From assembly GCF_014898055.3 (NCBI RefSeq), contig NW_023601104.1:44885199-44949198 (forward strand): a stretch of 64,000 bases of DNA, read 5' to 3'. Every line of letters begins with the position of its first letter. The stretch's first letter is position 1. Positions 13,943 through 25,964 of this stretch are shown here, one piece after another. The notes under the pieces were generated by a model, which had not been told where the DNA came from, did no database searches, and was given only the letters and a program-made list of their open reading frames with translations. The position numbers were made by a program, and so were the translations under genes. This DNA is from Talpa occidentalis. Lineage: Eukaryota > Chordata > Mammalia > Eulipotyphla > Talpidae.

Positions 13943-14212
13943 TGGGCCTCCCTGGTGGCGCAAGGGGTTAAGCACCACACTATGAAGCAATCTGCAGCCT
14001 CTGCAGCATGAGTTCGATCCCCGGCTGGTCAGGGAGAAACCCACATGGCGAGGAAGACTTCTCCTGTCTTGCTCGCTGCTCTCCTCAGCAGTGTATTTCA
14101 GTCAGTCTGCCTGTTCTTTTCCCTACTCTGTATCTGACATCCTCTCACCCCCGCACCGCATCTCTGACCTGTACCCCAGCTCTTGTATGCATAAATAAAT
14201 AAATCCTAAAAA
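13943..14212 (+). mobile_element. tRNA-derived SINE, subfamily B
   Basis: A full-length copy of the second subfamily, recognised by caaggggttaagcaccacac in the head in place of the A-type gcagcggttgagcgc. Box B is gttcgatcccc near 14012. The tail is ataaataaataaatcc plus A-run. It is flanked by the exact duplication aaaactattct (13932-13942 and 14213-14223). The 64-codon frame across it is SINE-derived. Confidence 0.95.
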
Positions 14213-14223
14213 AAAACTATTCT

Positions 14224-17200
14224 ATTAAAAATGTATATTAAAACCATTTAGTCTTCTAAATGGAAGAGCCCTAATGACTCTGATTTTTTTTTTTTCCTCC
14301 AAGGTAAAAGACAGGTTTCTTATTTGCCTGAGGTAACTGGGCTGGTTAGTGGCACATAACTATAGTTGAAATTTCCTGATTTCTGGCCAAGTGCTTTGCC
14401 TGTCCTAGCCTTAATGGAGCACACTAAATATTTCTCAGGTGCCCCAGCTATAATTTATCATTTTTGAAAAATAATTCATCCTCAAATAGTAGAAGCATAA
14501 TAAAGTTATTGAAAGTATATCAGATAACCAGAATTAATTCTGGATGATGGCAAATTAATAAACTGTTCAAAACTAATTTTGGCAAAACCTTTGGAGCAAT
14601 TATTAATAGAAAGTCAATTCATAAAATAACAAAGAGAAGAAACTGCCTTGGTTTCAGAAAAAAAAGAACAACAACGCAGTCCAATGCACACATCCATTCA
14701 CATTAAAACATTTTGAAAACCATTCCCTGTTGATCCCAGAGATTATATGGTACACCCTCCCAATCTCCTGTATATTGTCAAGCTGTATGATCTCTAGCAT
14801 ATTTTCTCATTAAAGGCTACCCTTGATTTTCAATTTATCTTAGGCTCATAAAATTGTTGTAGTTCACAAAATGTAACACAAATTAGAGACATGTTTAGAG
14901 TTTGACTAGATAATTAGACATTTCCAATAGTGCTAATTTATCCAAAAAGAAAAATGTACATTGAATATAATAGTAAACATATTTACTCAAAAACAAATTA
15001 CTATGGGCTTTTATCACTCTTTTTCAGTAATTATTTGAAAAATGAAATCTTTTGGAGAAATATTCATCATGTAGACACTGTCATTAGGACTGTATTTAAG
15101 GTAAAGGACTAACCAATCCATTTCAAATAGCCCTTGAAAGATTAAAAATACAATTTCAAAAGTCTATTTAATCACCTGAGTTACTAGTTTACTTCCACTA
15201 GTCGTTTAGACAACTAAGAATTGAGCACACTAAGTTTTCCAATTGATATGGGAGAGGCTTGATATAAATATGTTAGGACAGATGCTTTCTTCTAAGATCT
15301 AATAGTGAAAAAAAAATAATCTTTATACACAGACTGAAATAAATACTGAAATTAAAGAGGAAGAAGAGGAAGAAAGAGGAAGAGAGATTAGGGTTTAAGC
15401 ATATCAAACAGAATTAAAAAAAAAATGAGAAAGGAAGTATAATTGAGTCTTGCAAGAATCTAATCCAGGAAGGTGCTAGAAAGATTTCAGGAGGTAAGTC
15501 TTCCAAGTTCTCTGCCTCTATCTACCTCTGTATATATTTGGCATCTCTTACCCTGCAAAACAGTTTTCTCTTTCCAACTTATTTAAGGCCCACGTATCTT
15601 CATATATGTGCATCTTCATATCAATTAACAGCTAATTGATAGAATCTCCCTGTGTCTCAATTCCAAATTTGTAAGACAACTGAATCATCTTAGTTAAGTT
15701 CAGATGACTGCTCCCTGACCTTATTAGACTTAGAAGCTCTTGTGGATGAAAAATATTCTATGAAATTACCTAATAGAGTGGGAAAAACAACTCACTTTGG
15801 GAGACCATAATTGGTATTTCTAACATGTTTTAATATATTCCCATGTATTCAAGTATTAATTGAACACTATTGTGGGAAAAACACAATTTTACAAATAAGA
15901 TTAACAATACATTGTTCTTATACCCAATATACTCAAACTGGAATAGAAAGAGAGAAAAAATATTTACCAATTTCAAGGCATATATACAATACCAATGGCC
16001 CCCACATTTTAGATATACCCACTCTGATCTTCTCTTACTGACTTATCCCAGTAGGGTGAGGAGTCTACAGGGCCCAGGTGTCATAGAGCTATCTTGGATA
16101 TACTAGCAGAATTAGTCTCCCAAATAGCCTGAGATCCCATGGGGTCTTCCTCTACATGACTTGTTTGCTAGAGGATTGCCCCATCAGTGTGCCTTCCCCT
16201 GTAATCAAACGGTAGTCCATGCAACTTTGGTAAGAACATGCAGGAAGGTAGGAAGGAAAGGTGCAGGATAGAGATAGGGTAGAAAGTTAAAGAACATGAA
16301 ATTTTAGTCTCATGGCACCTCCATTTGTATTCGTTTCCATCATATGAAGTGTTAGGGACAATTCCAGTTACCTCCTAAAGGACATTGATATCAATATTTT
16401 ATTGGTATTTCAGGAGTTCAGAAAAGGTTTACTATAGTAAAAGTTGGCTGAAATTTATTTTGAAAGAAAAGTGACCTTAGATATGAGTTTTAAAAGAATA
16501 TTAGTAGTATGTGAGCAAAATGATGAGTTCCTAGGTTGATGATCCAACACGTGACAAGGCTGACAGATGCTTATTTATCTACTCTGGCACAGCATTTATA
16601 AGGACCTACAGATAGGCTTTATACCATAACAGAATTCTGCACATATGAATGAATACCAAGGATTTCAATCTTCCTCTGATATCAACAATAACCTAAGACA
16701 TTTCTCTTCCCATATTCCTCACAAGCTTTTTAACATTTCTCAGTTGATGATTTTCTAGGAGTAGAAAATATTCAAATATTCAGAATATTTATCAACAATC
16801 TGAGCCTTTCTTGTGGAGATAAGTGACTTATAGGCTGGTTAGTTCATTTAATGTAAGTATCTCCAAGGAACAGAGTCTACACATTCCCCATTCAGTGAAA
16901 TGCAGTTTTAATTAATGAATATTTAAATAAATATTAATAAATACCCTGTTTAAGAGGTCAAATTGGTTACACATATAATTTCCCATCCCCACCCCCCTTG
17001 AAATACCAATAAACTTGGAAGGGATTTATACACAGTAGTAGTCATATGGGAAATTAAATACTAATTTAGTAGGGTGGAATTCAGGCAACTTCCAGTGCCG
17101 AGTTATGGATCTGTCTGGGTGAATCACATGAGAAAGTGAACAGATCAAAATGGGGGTTTCTACCTTCTGACTTTTCTGAAAATATAATCTGGCTTTTGGG

Positions 17201-17484
17201 ATAGTATTGAGATCCTTCTGGTTACATGCTACAAGAAATAGAAACATTGGGTGGCAATGGCTCCTGAAGACGTGTGGGTACCCACTTAAAGCCACCGTGC
17301 TGAATGGAGTAGGGATGGGGAATGGTTTCACTTTAGAACTGGTCAATTTAATTTACTGAGACAGTTAGATGCCCAGAAAAGTAAAACAGATCTCTACAAA
17401 TTAGAATGAAATTGACATTGTTGCTGATCTATCAGATTATGAGTTCTCCATCCCTGTGGAAGAAGCCAAGAAGTACAATACAAA

Positions 17485-17518
<34 letters not shown>

Positions 17519-19977
17519 TGAATTAGAGAATATCTTTTAAAACATTTCCTAACTCTTGATAGTGCCTCAATCAATGTTACTTTTACTTCTCCTTTAACCT
17601 AACCTTGAACCTTCCCAAATCAGTTGCACAGATGACACATTATAATATTCCTAGACCCCAGGATTTTTTTTAATCTAAAAGATATTACAATATTAAGTTA
17701 ACCTTACCCAAAGTTTGTTCCTGATCTCAGCTCCATCTTAAATTCTGCAGAAGAGTTTGACATGATATTTTCCTGACTTAGGGAAATCTGCCTGCCATAC
17801 ATTCATTGCTCTACCTACCACAGTATAATATAATTCTTCAATTATCACACAATTATTTACAGCGTTGTTTTTCATTTATGGAGCTATTTGACTAACATCT
17901 ACCTCTTAACTACATTGTCAATCTATTAGGTGACACACCTTACTCACTTTTAGCACAGATATTGGCAATCTTTTCTAATAGTAATTCCAAGGAATATATG
18001 CCCAGTGGCAGGGGAGAACTATGATTCTGTGACTCTGAAAGAATCTTACTATGTTAGTCTTTCAAATATTCGTTCATCCTTTTGTTCATTCATCATGTAG
18101 CCACTACCCTTTGTTTGATCATTTTTTGTGCCAGGTCCTGGTGAGACAGGCGTGGGCCAGCAGATAGTGTATTGCTACATCATGGGGCACAGACTCAAGA
18201 ACAGGAACACTACATGTCAATGCACAAATACTTATTAAAGTATACTTTTGAAAAAGATGTTATAAATAAATAGATTTCACCTAAGTTGAAGTAATCTGTG
18301 TTGGCTTTGAAAAGGAACTGCAATTTATGCTTAAAAGATAAATACATAGGTGAAAAGACATTAAATAAATATACATTACACACACACAGAGAAAGTTCAC
18401 AATGCAGTGAAAAATACACATTCAATAGTAAAAGATCAGAATGTCTATAGAAGAAAAGTCTAATGTATTGTAACAAAATTGTAATTCCTCAGATAATTTG
18501 AAATTTGGCTCATAAAATACATCATTTACACTCATACATAGTTTAATTTTTAAGTTCCTTATTTTACATCTGTTATTGTATGAAAATTGATCATCCACAT
18601 TGTCTTCTTTCTGAATTTTAATAAGGAATAAGTTAATGTACAAGTGTTCTCTTTTCTCGTTTTTTGCATGGATATAGTCAGTAGGGTATAATAAAGAGTA
18701 TCAGCTCCAACCAAGAGTTTCTACAGAGAAATAAAAAAAATCTAAGTACCTTGTACTAATAGAAGAGGCCAGTTTAAGTTATGAACTATTTTAATGTATT
18801 TTGCTTATTTTAGCTATATTCAGTAACTAAAATTGAATGTCAGGACTATATGTTTATGTTACTTAAAGGAATAGACAAGAATGATTTCTAAGAAAGGAGA
18901 CATATGGCTAAGATAAAAATTATTTGAAATAGTGCAGAGTGCATAAAAACAATTACTAAAATAACAGATTCTGTGGACCTCACAGTTAAAACTATTTTTA
19001 GTATTTTTGTTTTATATAGGGAAACTTTTTTTCATAATTAGCAAAAAGATCAGTGCCAACTGAAACATTTATTGAATCATGAAATTATAAAATGAAATTT
19101 TTTTCTTTGTATTTTAACTTGATGCTCTAAATCCTTCATATTCCTCTAGAAATAACATAATCTGTTGTATGTTCAAAACTAAAAATGAGCAATTTTAAAG
19201 CATGAACAAGTTATAACAAATCAGAAATTCAACAATGTTTAGCAGTTGTCTTACTTTGTTTAAATGCTCCAAAAATGGAGATTTAATTGCAAAAATAGAT
19301 GATTTGTTTTTCCTTTAAAGCTGGTGAGTCATTGAATGAGAAATATAATTTTATACTTATTTTAAGGAAATCCTTTTGTGGGTTTTAAAAACAAACCTTG
19401 GGGAGGAAGAGGCCCTTGGGTGCTGAGCTGTCAATCCAGAGATAATAATAACACATGTTTTTGGAATATTGCTGGCTCAGAGATGTTATAATGTGTCAGA
19501 AGTAAACAACTCCACTCATTCTGGTAGTTTTATTGCTTCTGGCATGTTATGATTAGAGAGGTATGTGGCTTTAAAATATAAAGATTGAATGGAGTCCTGG
19601 ACCAAATGGAAGCTTAATCAGCATTTTTTCCCTCCTAAATGTAAATGGTATGATTCAGTGTCCTGTAAATGATACTGTTTATCATCTACTGTCAGACGAT
19701 ACTGCTGAAAAATGCATTTCCATTTGTTTCTTGCATTTGATTTTTAAAAATCAGATTTTAACAGTGGCTGAAATTGAATCTAAATTTCAAGGACAGACAA
19801 CCTAGTGATATGTATGATAACTGGGATCAAGTATAGAAATAGTAATTCTCACTCCAGCGTAGAAGGATTTGAGTGAATAAATGTGTCTTTGCAGCTTTAA
19901 AAAATAGTATAAATGTAATGAATTTATGGTAATTATAGGTATTAGCATTGGAAATTTCATTCAATTTGTTGTTTAAT
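14224..19977. other. Intergenic DNA, largely unique-looking
   Basis: Almost 6 kb without a supportable gene or clear young repeat. A (GA)n microsatellite lies at 17485. A stretch near 18070-18170 is faintly like an old L2/MIR-type repeat. The 106-codon minus-strand frame at 17026-17346 has no recognisable domain, and nothing around it suggests an exon. Confidence 0.5.
17485..17512. repeat. (AG)n microsatellite
   Basis: Fourteen perfect AG units form a short purine/pyrimidine-asymmetric tract. It is a likely length polymorphism. Confidence 0.97.
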
Positions 19978-19990
19978 TTCATTCAAAATG

Positions 19991-20267
19991 GGGCCTCCCC
20001 GGTGGCGCAGCGGTTGAGCGCTGGGTTGTGAAGCTGCCCGCAGCCTCTGCAGCGCTGGTTCGATCCCCGGCTGCTCCCCGGCCACCGGAGGAGGGTCCCC
20101 CATGGCGCGCAGACCTCTCCTGCAGCCTTCTGCTCCCCTCAGCAGTGTACTTTGGTCCTTCTGCCTGCTCTGCTCCCCGCTCTGGCTCTGGTGAATTCTC
20201 TCACCCTCCCGCGCTTCTGACTGTACCCAGTGCTTGTATAAATAAATAAATAAATCTTTAAAAAAAA
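19991..20267 (+). mobile_element. tRNA-derived SINE, subfamily A
   Basis: A full-length, CpG-rich copy. Box A region ggtggcgcagcggttgagcg and box B ggttcgatccccgg are intact, and the tail is (AAAT)n plus TCTTT plus A. It is flanked by an exact 13-base duplication ttcattcaaaatg (19978-19990 and 20268-20280). Intact CpGs and long duplications suggest a fairly recent insertion. Confidence 0.96.
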
Positions 20268-20549
20268 TTCATTCAAAATGTTCATGTGCACACTACAAAT
20301 TGCATGCTGGAATACTAGACCCTTTTTTCTTTCTTTTTTTTTTTTTCCTTACTTACAAAATGTAAGTATAAAAACTCTAAAACTTTCAGAGAAGTATTAG
20401 TTTGCTTTATAAGTATTTTTATAATTATTATAGTTATCATTATGTAGATGCTTTAGTGGCTAAGAAAGAACATGGCAATGTATGTATTTAAATCATTTTG
20501 GCAGATAATTATGTGCTCATAAAGGCTAGAAAAACTTTAATTACCTTGC

Positions 20550-21120
20550 CCTTCTTTGCTGGCTATACCTAGTCTTTTTTTCCCCACTACATCCTATATA
20601 TTCCTTGTAGTTTCCCCTCTGTCCCCCCACTATTAATGTCAAAACTTCACTTTGTTTATTAGTTCCCCTAGTCTTAAGTATTTTTTTTATTAAATCATCC
20701 ACTAAGTAAAGCTTCAATATTTGTCTTTGTTTTTCTGACTTCCTTCACTACATGTAATTTCCCTGAATGTCTTCGATCTTTCTATAAATGGTAACATTCT
20801 GTCTTTCCTTATGGGTGAATAGTATTCCATTTTATAGATATAGCTTCTAGGTCCAAAAGTTTCCATGACCTCACTATTGTAAACAATGCTACAATAAGCA
20901 CATAGAGTATGTAATTTTTTTTGGCTTATGGCTTCATGTTTTTCAACTATACCGTAAAAGTGGAATTTTGGGGTCATGCAGTATATGCACTTTTAGTTTT
21001 TCAAGGTCAATACAGGTTGATTTCCCAAATGACTGCATCAGTTTACATTTTCACCAATAGTATTTTCAGGTTCCTTTCTCCCTGCGTCCTTTTCAGCACT
21101 TGCTGTTGGGGATGATTTTA
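20550..21120 (-). mobile_element. Old L1 LINE 3' portion
   Basis: Minus-strand L1 3'UTR and ORF2 end. Plus-strand landmarks include the equivalents of 'gggtgaatagtattccatt' near 20814, 'attgtaaacaatgctacaat' near 20876 and 'ctgcatcagtttacattttc' near 21032. It is strongly diverged. The frames at 20714-20977 (minus) and 20921-21115 (plus) lie inside it and are not genes. Confidence 0.75.
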
Positions 21121-21315
21121 CCCAGTCATAAATCAATGTGAAATCACATATGCATGTCATATGCCTTCAGTATTAAAGACTTCTTTACGACAATTGTTAT
21201 AATAAAAATATATTAAAATTTCCAAATTAGGGCAGTAGCAGTCTAAGAGCAGGCACTAATAGCAGAACACTTTAGGGATCCTCTATAAATCATAGACATT
21301 GAGACATAAAGCAAG

Positions 21316-21332
21316 AAAAAAGTTACTTTTTT
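21316..21332. repeat. Target-site duplication, left copy
   Basis: Seventeen bases made of an A-run, GTTAC and a T-run. They are repeated at 22050-22066 and bound the inverted L1 between them. Confidence 0.8.
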
Positions 21333-22049
21333 TTTTTGCAAATTTGGGGGGATGACCTTAGATATGTTAATTTTTATTTTTTTAAATTTTTTTTAAATAA
21401 TAAATTTTATTTTTATATTCCCCATACAATTGCAACCCCCCATTCTGACCCCAATCCCTCCCCTCCTTCCCCCCACCCCCCAAAAAGGGTCTCTGGTTCA
21501 TAGTTTTTTGTTGATTTTGATTTTCACTTTCTTATAGTTATTCATTTTCCTGGACCCTTATTTAAGTTTTCTAGATTCCTGCTATGAGTGAGACCATCCG
21601 GTATTTTTCTTTTTCTTTTTTGGCTTATTTCGCTGAGCATAATCCCTTCCAGCGCCATCCATGTTGCTGCAAATTGCATGTGTTTATCTTTTTTGAATGC
21701 TGAGTAATATTAAAAAAGTAGCAACAACAAATGTTGGCGAGGGTGTGGAGAAAAAGGAACTCTCCTGCACTGTTGGTGGGAGTGCAAACTGGTCCAACCA
21801 CTATGGAGAGCTGTGTGGAGATTTCTGGACCTACTAAACATAGAGCTTCCATATGATCCAGCAATTCCACTCCTAGGTATTTACCCAAAGGACACAGAAA
21901 CATCCATTCCAAAGAACACCTGCACCCCTATGTTTATAGCAGCACTATTTACAATAGCTAAGCTTTGGAAACAGCCCAAATGCCCAAAAATAGATGACTG
22001 GATCAAGAAGATGTGGTACATATATACCATGGAATATTACTCAGCATTC
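21333..22049 (-). mobile_element. Twin-primed (inverted) 5'-truncated L1
   Basis: One L1 insertion in two opposed pieces. Positions 21338-21711 are L1 3' end in minus orientation, with the poly(A) seen as T-runs at the left edge. Positions 21712-22055 are the preceding part of ORF2 in plus orientation. The 23 bases of L1 sequence at the internal junction (21689-21711, minus) recur at the right end (22033-22055, plus), so the two pieces meet at one L1 position with a small overlap. This is the signature of twin priming. The 138-codon plus-strand frame starting at 21813 is mainly ORF2 C-terminus (for example [17 protein letters not shown]) and is truncated and non-functional. Confidence 0.9.
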
Positions 22050-22066
22050 AAAAAAGTTACTTTTTT
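22050..22066. repeat. Target-site duplication, right copy
   Basis: This matches 21316-21332. The leading A-run may partly belong to the L1, so the firmly duplicated core is GTTAC plus the T-run. Confidence 0.75.
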
Positions 22067-22504
22067 AATTAACATTACCTTAAAACATAAATTTCAGGTG
22101 TGCATTACTATAAATCAATATCTGTTTATACTAACATTAAGTTTACCATTAAAAGTCCAGTTCTGCCCTTCCCAATACATCCTTTGTACTCAATTTATAT
22201 ACTCCCCTTTCCCCCATCTCTTTTGTTAACAATTAATTTGATCTTGTGGTCTAAAAGTTATTTATGCTTATTTTATTTTTGTACTTAGTTTTTTATAGCT
22301 GAGTAGCATTCCATTTTGTATTTATACCGCATTTTCTTTATCCAGTTATCTGTCAGGGGGCACTTAGACTGTTTCCAAATCTTGGCTAGTGTATATAATG
22401 CTAAAATGAAATGTGAGGGCTCCTACATCCCTTTGAATCAGTTTTTTTTGTGTATTTTAAAGGTAGATACCCGGAAGTGGGATAACTGGATCTTAAGGAT
22501 TATT

Positions 22505-22722
22505 TTTTTAAGATTTATTTATTTATGCACACAAGAGCTGAGGTACAGGCCAGAGGTGTGGGGGACAAGAGGATTCACCAGAGACAGAGCGGGGAGCAGA
22601 ACAGGCAGACCAAATGAAATACACTGCTGAGGGGAGCAGCAGGTGACACAGGAGAGGTCTGCTGCGCCATGTGGATAGCTCCCTGGCCAGTAGGGTATTA
22701 GCTGTGGATAGCTTCCTCCCCA
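22505..22722 (-). mobile_element. tRNA-derived SINE, 5'-damaged
   Basis: Minus orientation: the tail-end motif aagatttatttatttatgca is at the left, the body follows, and only a deleted version of the tRNA-like head remains at the right. Box B and adjacent bases are missing near 22700. It is inserted in the older L1. The minus-strand frames across it are SINE shadows. Confidence 0.88.
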
Positions 22723-23025
22723 GCATTTGCTGTTTCTTGTTGTTTGGAGAATAGCCATTTTTCACAGGCATGAGGTGATAGATCGTTGCTGTTTTAATTT
22801 GTATTACTTTAATTCTAAGGGATTATGAACATGTTTTCATGTGCCTGCTGGTCATTTGTTTTTCTTCTTTGGAGAAATGTCTATTAAGATCATCTGTCCA
22901 TATTTCAATTGTGGTGATTTTTTTTATTTAGTTGTATGTGTTCTTTATGTATTTTAGATATTAACTTCAAAATTTAAATATTTACAAATATTTTTTCCCA
23001 TTCTGTAGGGTATCTTTCATCTTCT

Positions 23026-23293
23026 TTTTTTAAAGATTTATTTATTCATGCGTATAAGAACCAGGGTACAGGCCAAATAAGTCAGAGGGTGAAAGGATTC
23101 ACCAGAGGCAGAGCAGGGAACAGAACAGGCGGATTGACTGAAATGCACTGCTGAGGGAAGCAGCGGGCGAGACAGGAGAGGTCTGCTGCGCCCTGTGGGT
23201 ATCTCGCTGGCTGGCAGGGATTGAACCCACGCTGCAGAGGCTGCAAACAACTTCACAGCATTGCACTCAACCACCTGCACCACTAGGGAGGCC
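23026..23293 (-). mobile_element. tRNA-derived SINE
   Basis: A complete minus-strand copy with box B region gggattgaaccc near 23218 and head end at 23293. The duplication tttcatcttct (23015-23025) and tttcgtcttct (23294-23304) has one mismatch. The right duplication runs directly into the long CCTCTT/CTT tract, which may have expanded from it. Confidence 0.92.
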
Positions 23294-23298
23294 TTTCG

Positions 23299-23436
23299 TC
23301 TTCTTCCTTCTTCCTCTTCCTCTTCCTCTTCCTCTTCCTCTTCCTCTTCCTCTTCCTCTTCCTCTTCCTCTTCTTCTTCTTCTTCTTCTTCTTCTTCTTC
23401 TTCTTCTTCTTCTTCTTCTTCTTCTTCTTCTTCTTT
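23299..23436. repeat. Uninterrupted 138-base pyrimidine tract
   Basis: (TTCCTC)n changing to (TTC)n, with no purine on the plus strand across 138 bases. Poly-Ser (plus) and poly-Glu/Lys/Arg (minus) open frames here are translation artefacts of the repeat. Such tracts with mirror symmetry can form intramolecular triplexes (H-DNA) in general; whether this one does is inference. Confidence 0.97.
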
Positions 23437-23785
23437 ATTGTGCACAGGATGTTTAGGTTAAAGAAATCCCATTTACTTTTTTTTTTTTGTTGTTGTTGTT
23501 GTTTTTTGCCACTTGCCACTGGAGTCAATTCCTCAGAGATATCTCTAAGGCCAAAGTCAAGGAATATATAGACTATGTTTTCTTCTATATAGTGTATGAG
23601 TTCAGTCTTACATTCTAATCTTTGACTCATTTAAATTATTTTATTCTCTATACTAACTCAAAGAACAATACTATATATTTGCCATTTACAGAACTGTATA
23701 TGGTAGACATTTTTAGTGCTTTGGGAAACAATACTTTAAGTTCACTACCATTTATTTGGAAAATTAACATTGAGTTCAAAATTTT

Positions 23786-24052
23786 TTTTGAGATTTATTT
23801 TTATTTGTTTATGCAACCAGAACTGGGGTGTAGGCCAGAGGTGCAGGGGGGTGTGAGGATTCACCAGAAACAGACTGATCTACTGAGAGCAGAACAGGCT
23901 GATCTACTGAAATACACTGCTTAGGGGAGCTACGGGTGAGGCAGGAAAGGTCTGCCATGCAATGTGGGTTAGCTCCATGGCCAAGGATTGAGCTCATGCT
24001 GCAGTGGCTGGAGATAACTTGAGGCTTTAACCTCTGCACCACCAGGGAACCC
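23786..24052 (-). mobile_element. tRNA-derived SINE, diverged
   Basis: Minus-strand copy: tail end (gagatttatttttatttg) on the left, head end (accaccagggaaccc) on the right. It carries more substitutions than the CpG-rich copies and an internal duplication of the 'ctgatctactga' stretch near 23875-23910. The flanking repeat agttcaa is at 23773 and 24055. Confidence 0.88.
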
Positions 24053-24158
24053 TAAGTTCAATTTTTATCTAAATACAATTTGTTAATAAATACTGAAGTG
24101 ATACTTTTTCAGTAATTATTTATCCCATGAAATCTACTTTTTAAAAAATATTTTAGAA

Positions 24159-24420
24159 GGGCCTCCCCTGGTGGCGCAGCAGTTGAGCACTGGGCTGCAA
24201 GGCTGCCCTTAGCCTTTGCAGTGCTGGTTCAATCCCCTGCCTTCTGAAAGGGTCCCACATGGCGTGTAGACCTCTCTTGCCACCTGCTGCTCCCCTCAGC
24301 AGTGTACTTCATCCATCTGCCTGCTCTGTTCCCTGCTCTGGTTCTAGTGAATTCGATCACCCTCACGTGTTTCTGACTGTACCCTGTGCTTGTATAAATA
24401 AATAAATAAATCTTAAAAAT
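24159..24420 (+). mobile_element. tRNA-derived SINE, subfamily A
   Basis: A complete plus-strand copy with several CpG-to-TpG changes, box B ggttcaatcccc, and tail (AAAT)n TCTT. It is flanked by atattttagaa (24148-24158 and 24421-24431). Confidence 0.93.
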
Positions 24421-24431
24421 ATATTTTAGAA

Positions 24432-25371
24432 AACTTTAGAAATGAAGGACTATGTTAACAGATATTTCCCTGATTTCTATGTGGAGGCCAATATCAACGT
24501 AGTTTACATCACACATTTTAAAATACAGAAGTCTTGATAATAGGTTAAAAATAGTGAAGAAAAATTTCATGAACAATTTATTCAGTAAACATACATTAAG
24601 TACCTACACTGATGACAAATGATATAACAGTGGCTAAAAAAGAAAATTGTTGAAGATTTATTTTTAGTAGCTTGTATTTTTATAACAGAGACACATATAT
24701 AATTAGTTAATTCTGCTACAACATGATAAATGATACAGTGTTGAGAGGAAAAAGAAGCTTTGGGAATTTATAGGACAGGAATGACAAACTTTGCTTGGAG
24801 GAATCCAGAAACAAATTCTGTTTGTTGTCAATGAGCTGGATGTCAGGAATAAATGCTAGTTTGCAAGGTGAGAAAAAAAAAGGAAAAGCACTGCAGGATT
24901 CGTCACTATAAAAACAGCTTCTCAGGAAAACAGGTATTTCACTGGTTTAGTTATTGAAATAAGTATATGGCAAAAGTGTGGAAAGCAGTGGTAAATAATG
25001 GAAGGGATGAAGACTGCAAGGTGGTTGAGATCTGCAGATAACGAATCTTTATGGCAAGTCAAGTTGTTTATTTAGTTTTCCCCCATAAGCTCTGAGACCT
25101 GGGAAAAACTTTCATATATTGAATATTATGCATAAATATTAACATAGAGAAGGATTATGTGATGTTCAAAGAGAGGCTCGGAAGGCCAAAATTTAAGCAT
25201 TGCATCGGGTTTGGGGAAAAATACAATTTTTCTTTCATTAACTCAAAATCATTTATAGAAAGTGAGTCTAGTAAGGGTCATTTACTGTAACTGGCAATAA
25301 GGATAGAGTATTGAATAGAAGTTATTTACTTTGAGATATTTTGAGATATTTCCTTCTAGTGGAAAGTGTGT

Positions 25372-25404
<33 letters not shown>

Positions 25405-25964
25405 TAGCGGGGGTAGAAAAGGATATAAGATATAATTTTTCTTTGGAACACTGAGTTTTGGACAATGCACATAAAAGTGTTTTTTTAGTGGAAAATGAAA
25501 TAATTGATGTAGGCATGTGTTTAATGTGGCTGTGAAATATGCAGAGATGCCATTCAAGGGTGAAATAAATAAATGAGTCCTTAGCTCAAAAAAAAAAAGG
25601 AGATAATTTAGATTTGGGAGTTAATAACTTAGAGGTTATGTATTTGTTTATGGGAATGGAAAGAAATTATTTGGGGGGAGTATGGTAGGGGATCTGAGGG
25701 CCACAGTCATGAGAATGCCATCTGCCATTGAAGAGGAATGTGCCAGAAAAAGTGAAGAAGAAGAAATGATTAGAATGGTAAGTGATTGCTAAGAAAGTTT
25801 CCTGTTGATGTCCAAGAAAAAGTGTGAGAAATATGAAGTATTCACTTGGGATCAATGTTTGAATAAGACATATTGCAGTTAGAAAAAAAAATAAGACTCC
25901 TATCAGGGGCAATTAACAAAACCTTAATTGCTTTAGCAAAAACATGTCTAATTTTAGTTCAGTA
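24432..25964. other. Intergenic DNA with possible L2 remnant
   Basis: No gene. The stretch 24580-24790 loosely resembles the 3' part of an old L2-type element ('attcagtaaac...ttaagtacctac'). This is a weak call. A (TG)n microsatellite is annotated separately. Confidence 0.4.
25366..25405. repeat. (GT)n microsatellite
   Basis: About 20 GT/TG units with one GA interruption near 25377. It has Z-DNA-prone composition and is likely polymorphic. The histidine/threonine-rich minus-strand frames across it are artefacts. Confidence 0.97.

Larger units (their letters stand above)
22067..23780 (-). mobile_element. Older L1 LINE, interrupted by SINEs and a microsatellite
   Basis: Minus-strand L1 3'UTR from 22067 (ttaaaacataaatttcaggt near 22079), then the ORF2 end. 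The equivalents of 'gctgagtagcattccatttt' (22300), 'actgtttccaaatcttggct' (22367) and 'ggagaaatgtctattaagat' (22871) are visible. After the pyrimidine tract the L1 resumes around 23437-23640. Two SINEs (22505 and 23026) and the pyrimidine tract interrupt it. The twin-primed L1 at 21333 lies at its 3' edge. Confidence 0.75.

Noticed and set aside
17026..17346. 106-codon minus-strand frame
   Set aside because: No recognisable domain, no splice or promoter context; length is possible by chance in 64 kb.
19991..20060. tRNA gene
   Set aside because: Boxes A and B belong to the SINE head; spacing and cloverleaf are not those of a functional tRNA and the SINE body follows.
21813..22229. 138-codon plus-strand frame as a gene
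   Set aside because: The first part is L1 ORF2 C-terminus from the inverted L1; the rest reads through the junction into older L1 sequence.
23038..23630. Long poly-Glu, poly-Ser and poly-Lys open frames
   Set aside because: They are three-frame readings of the CTT/CCTCTT tract joined to SINE sequence, with no promoter, domain or conservation signal.
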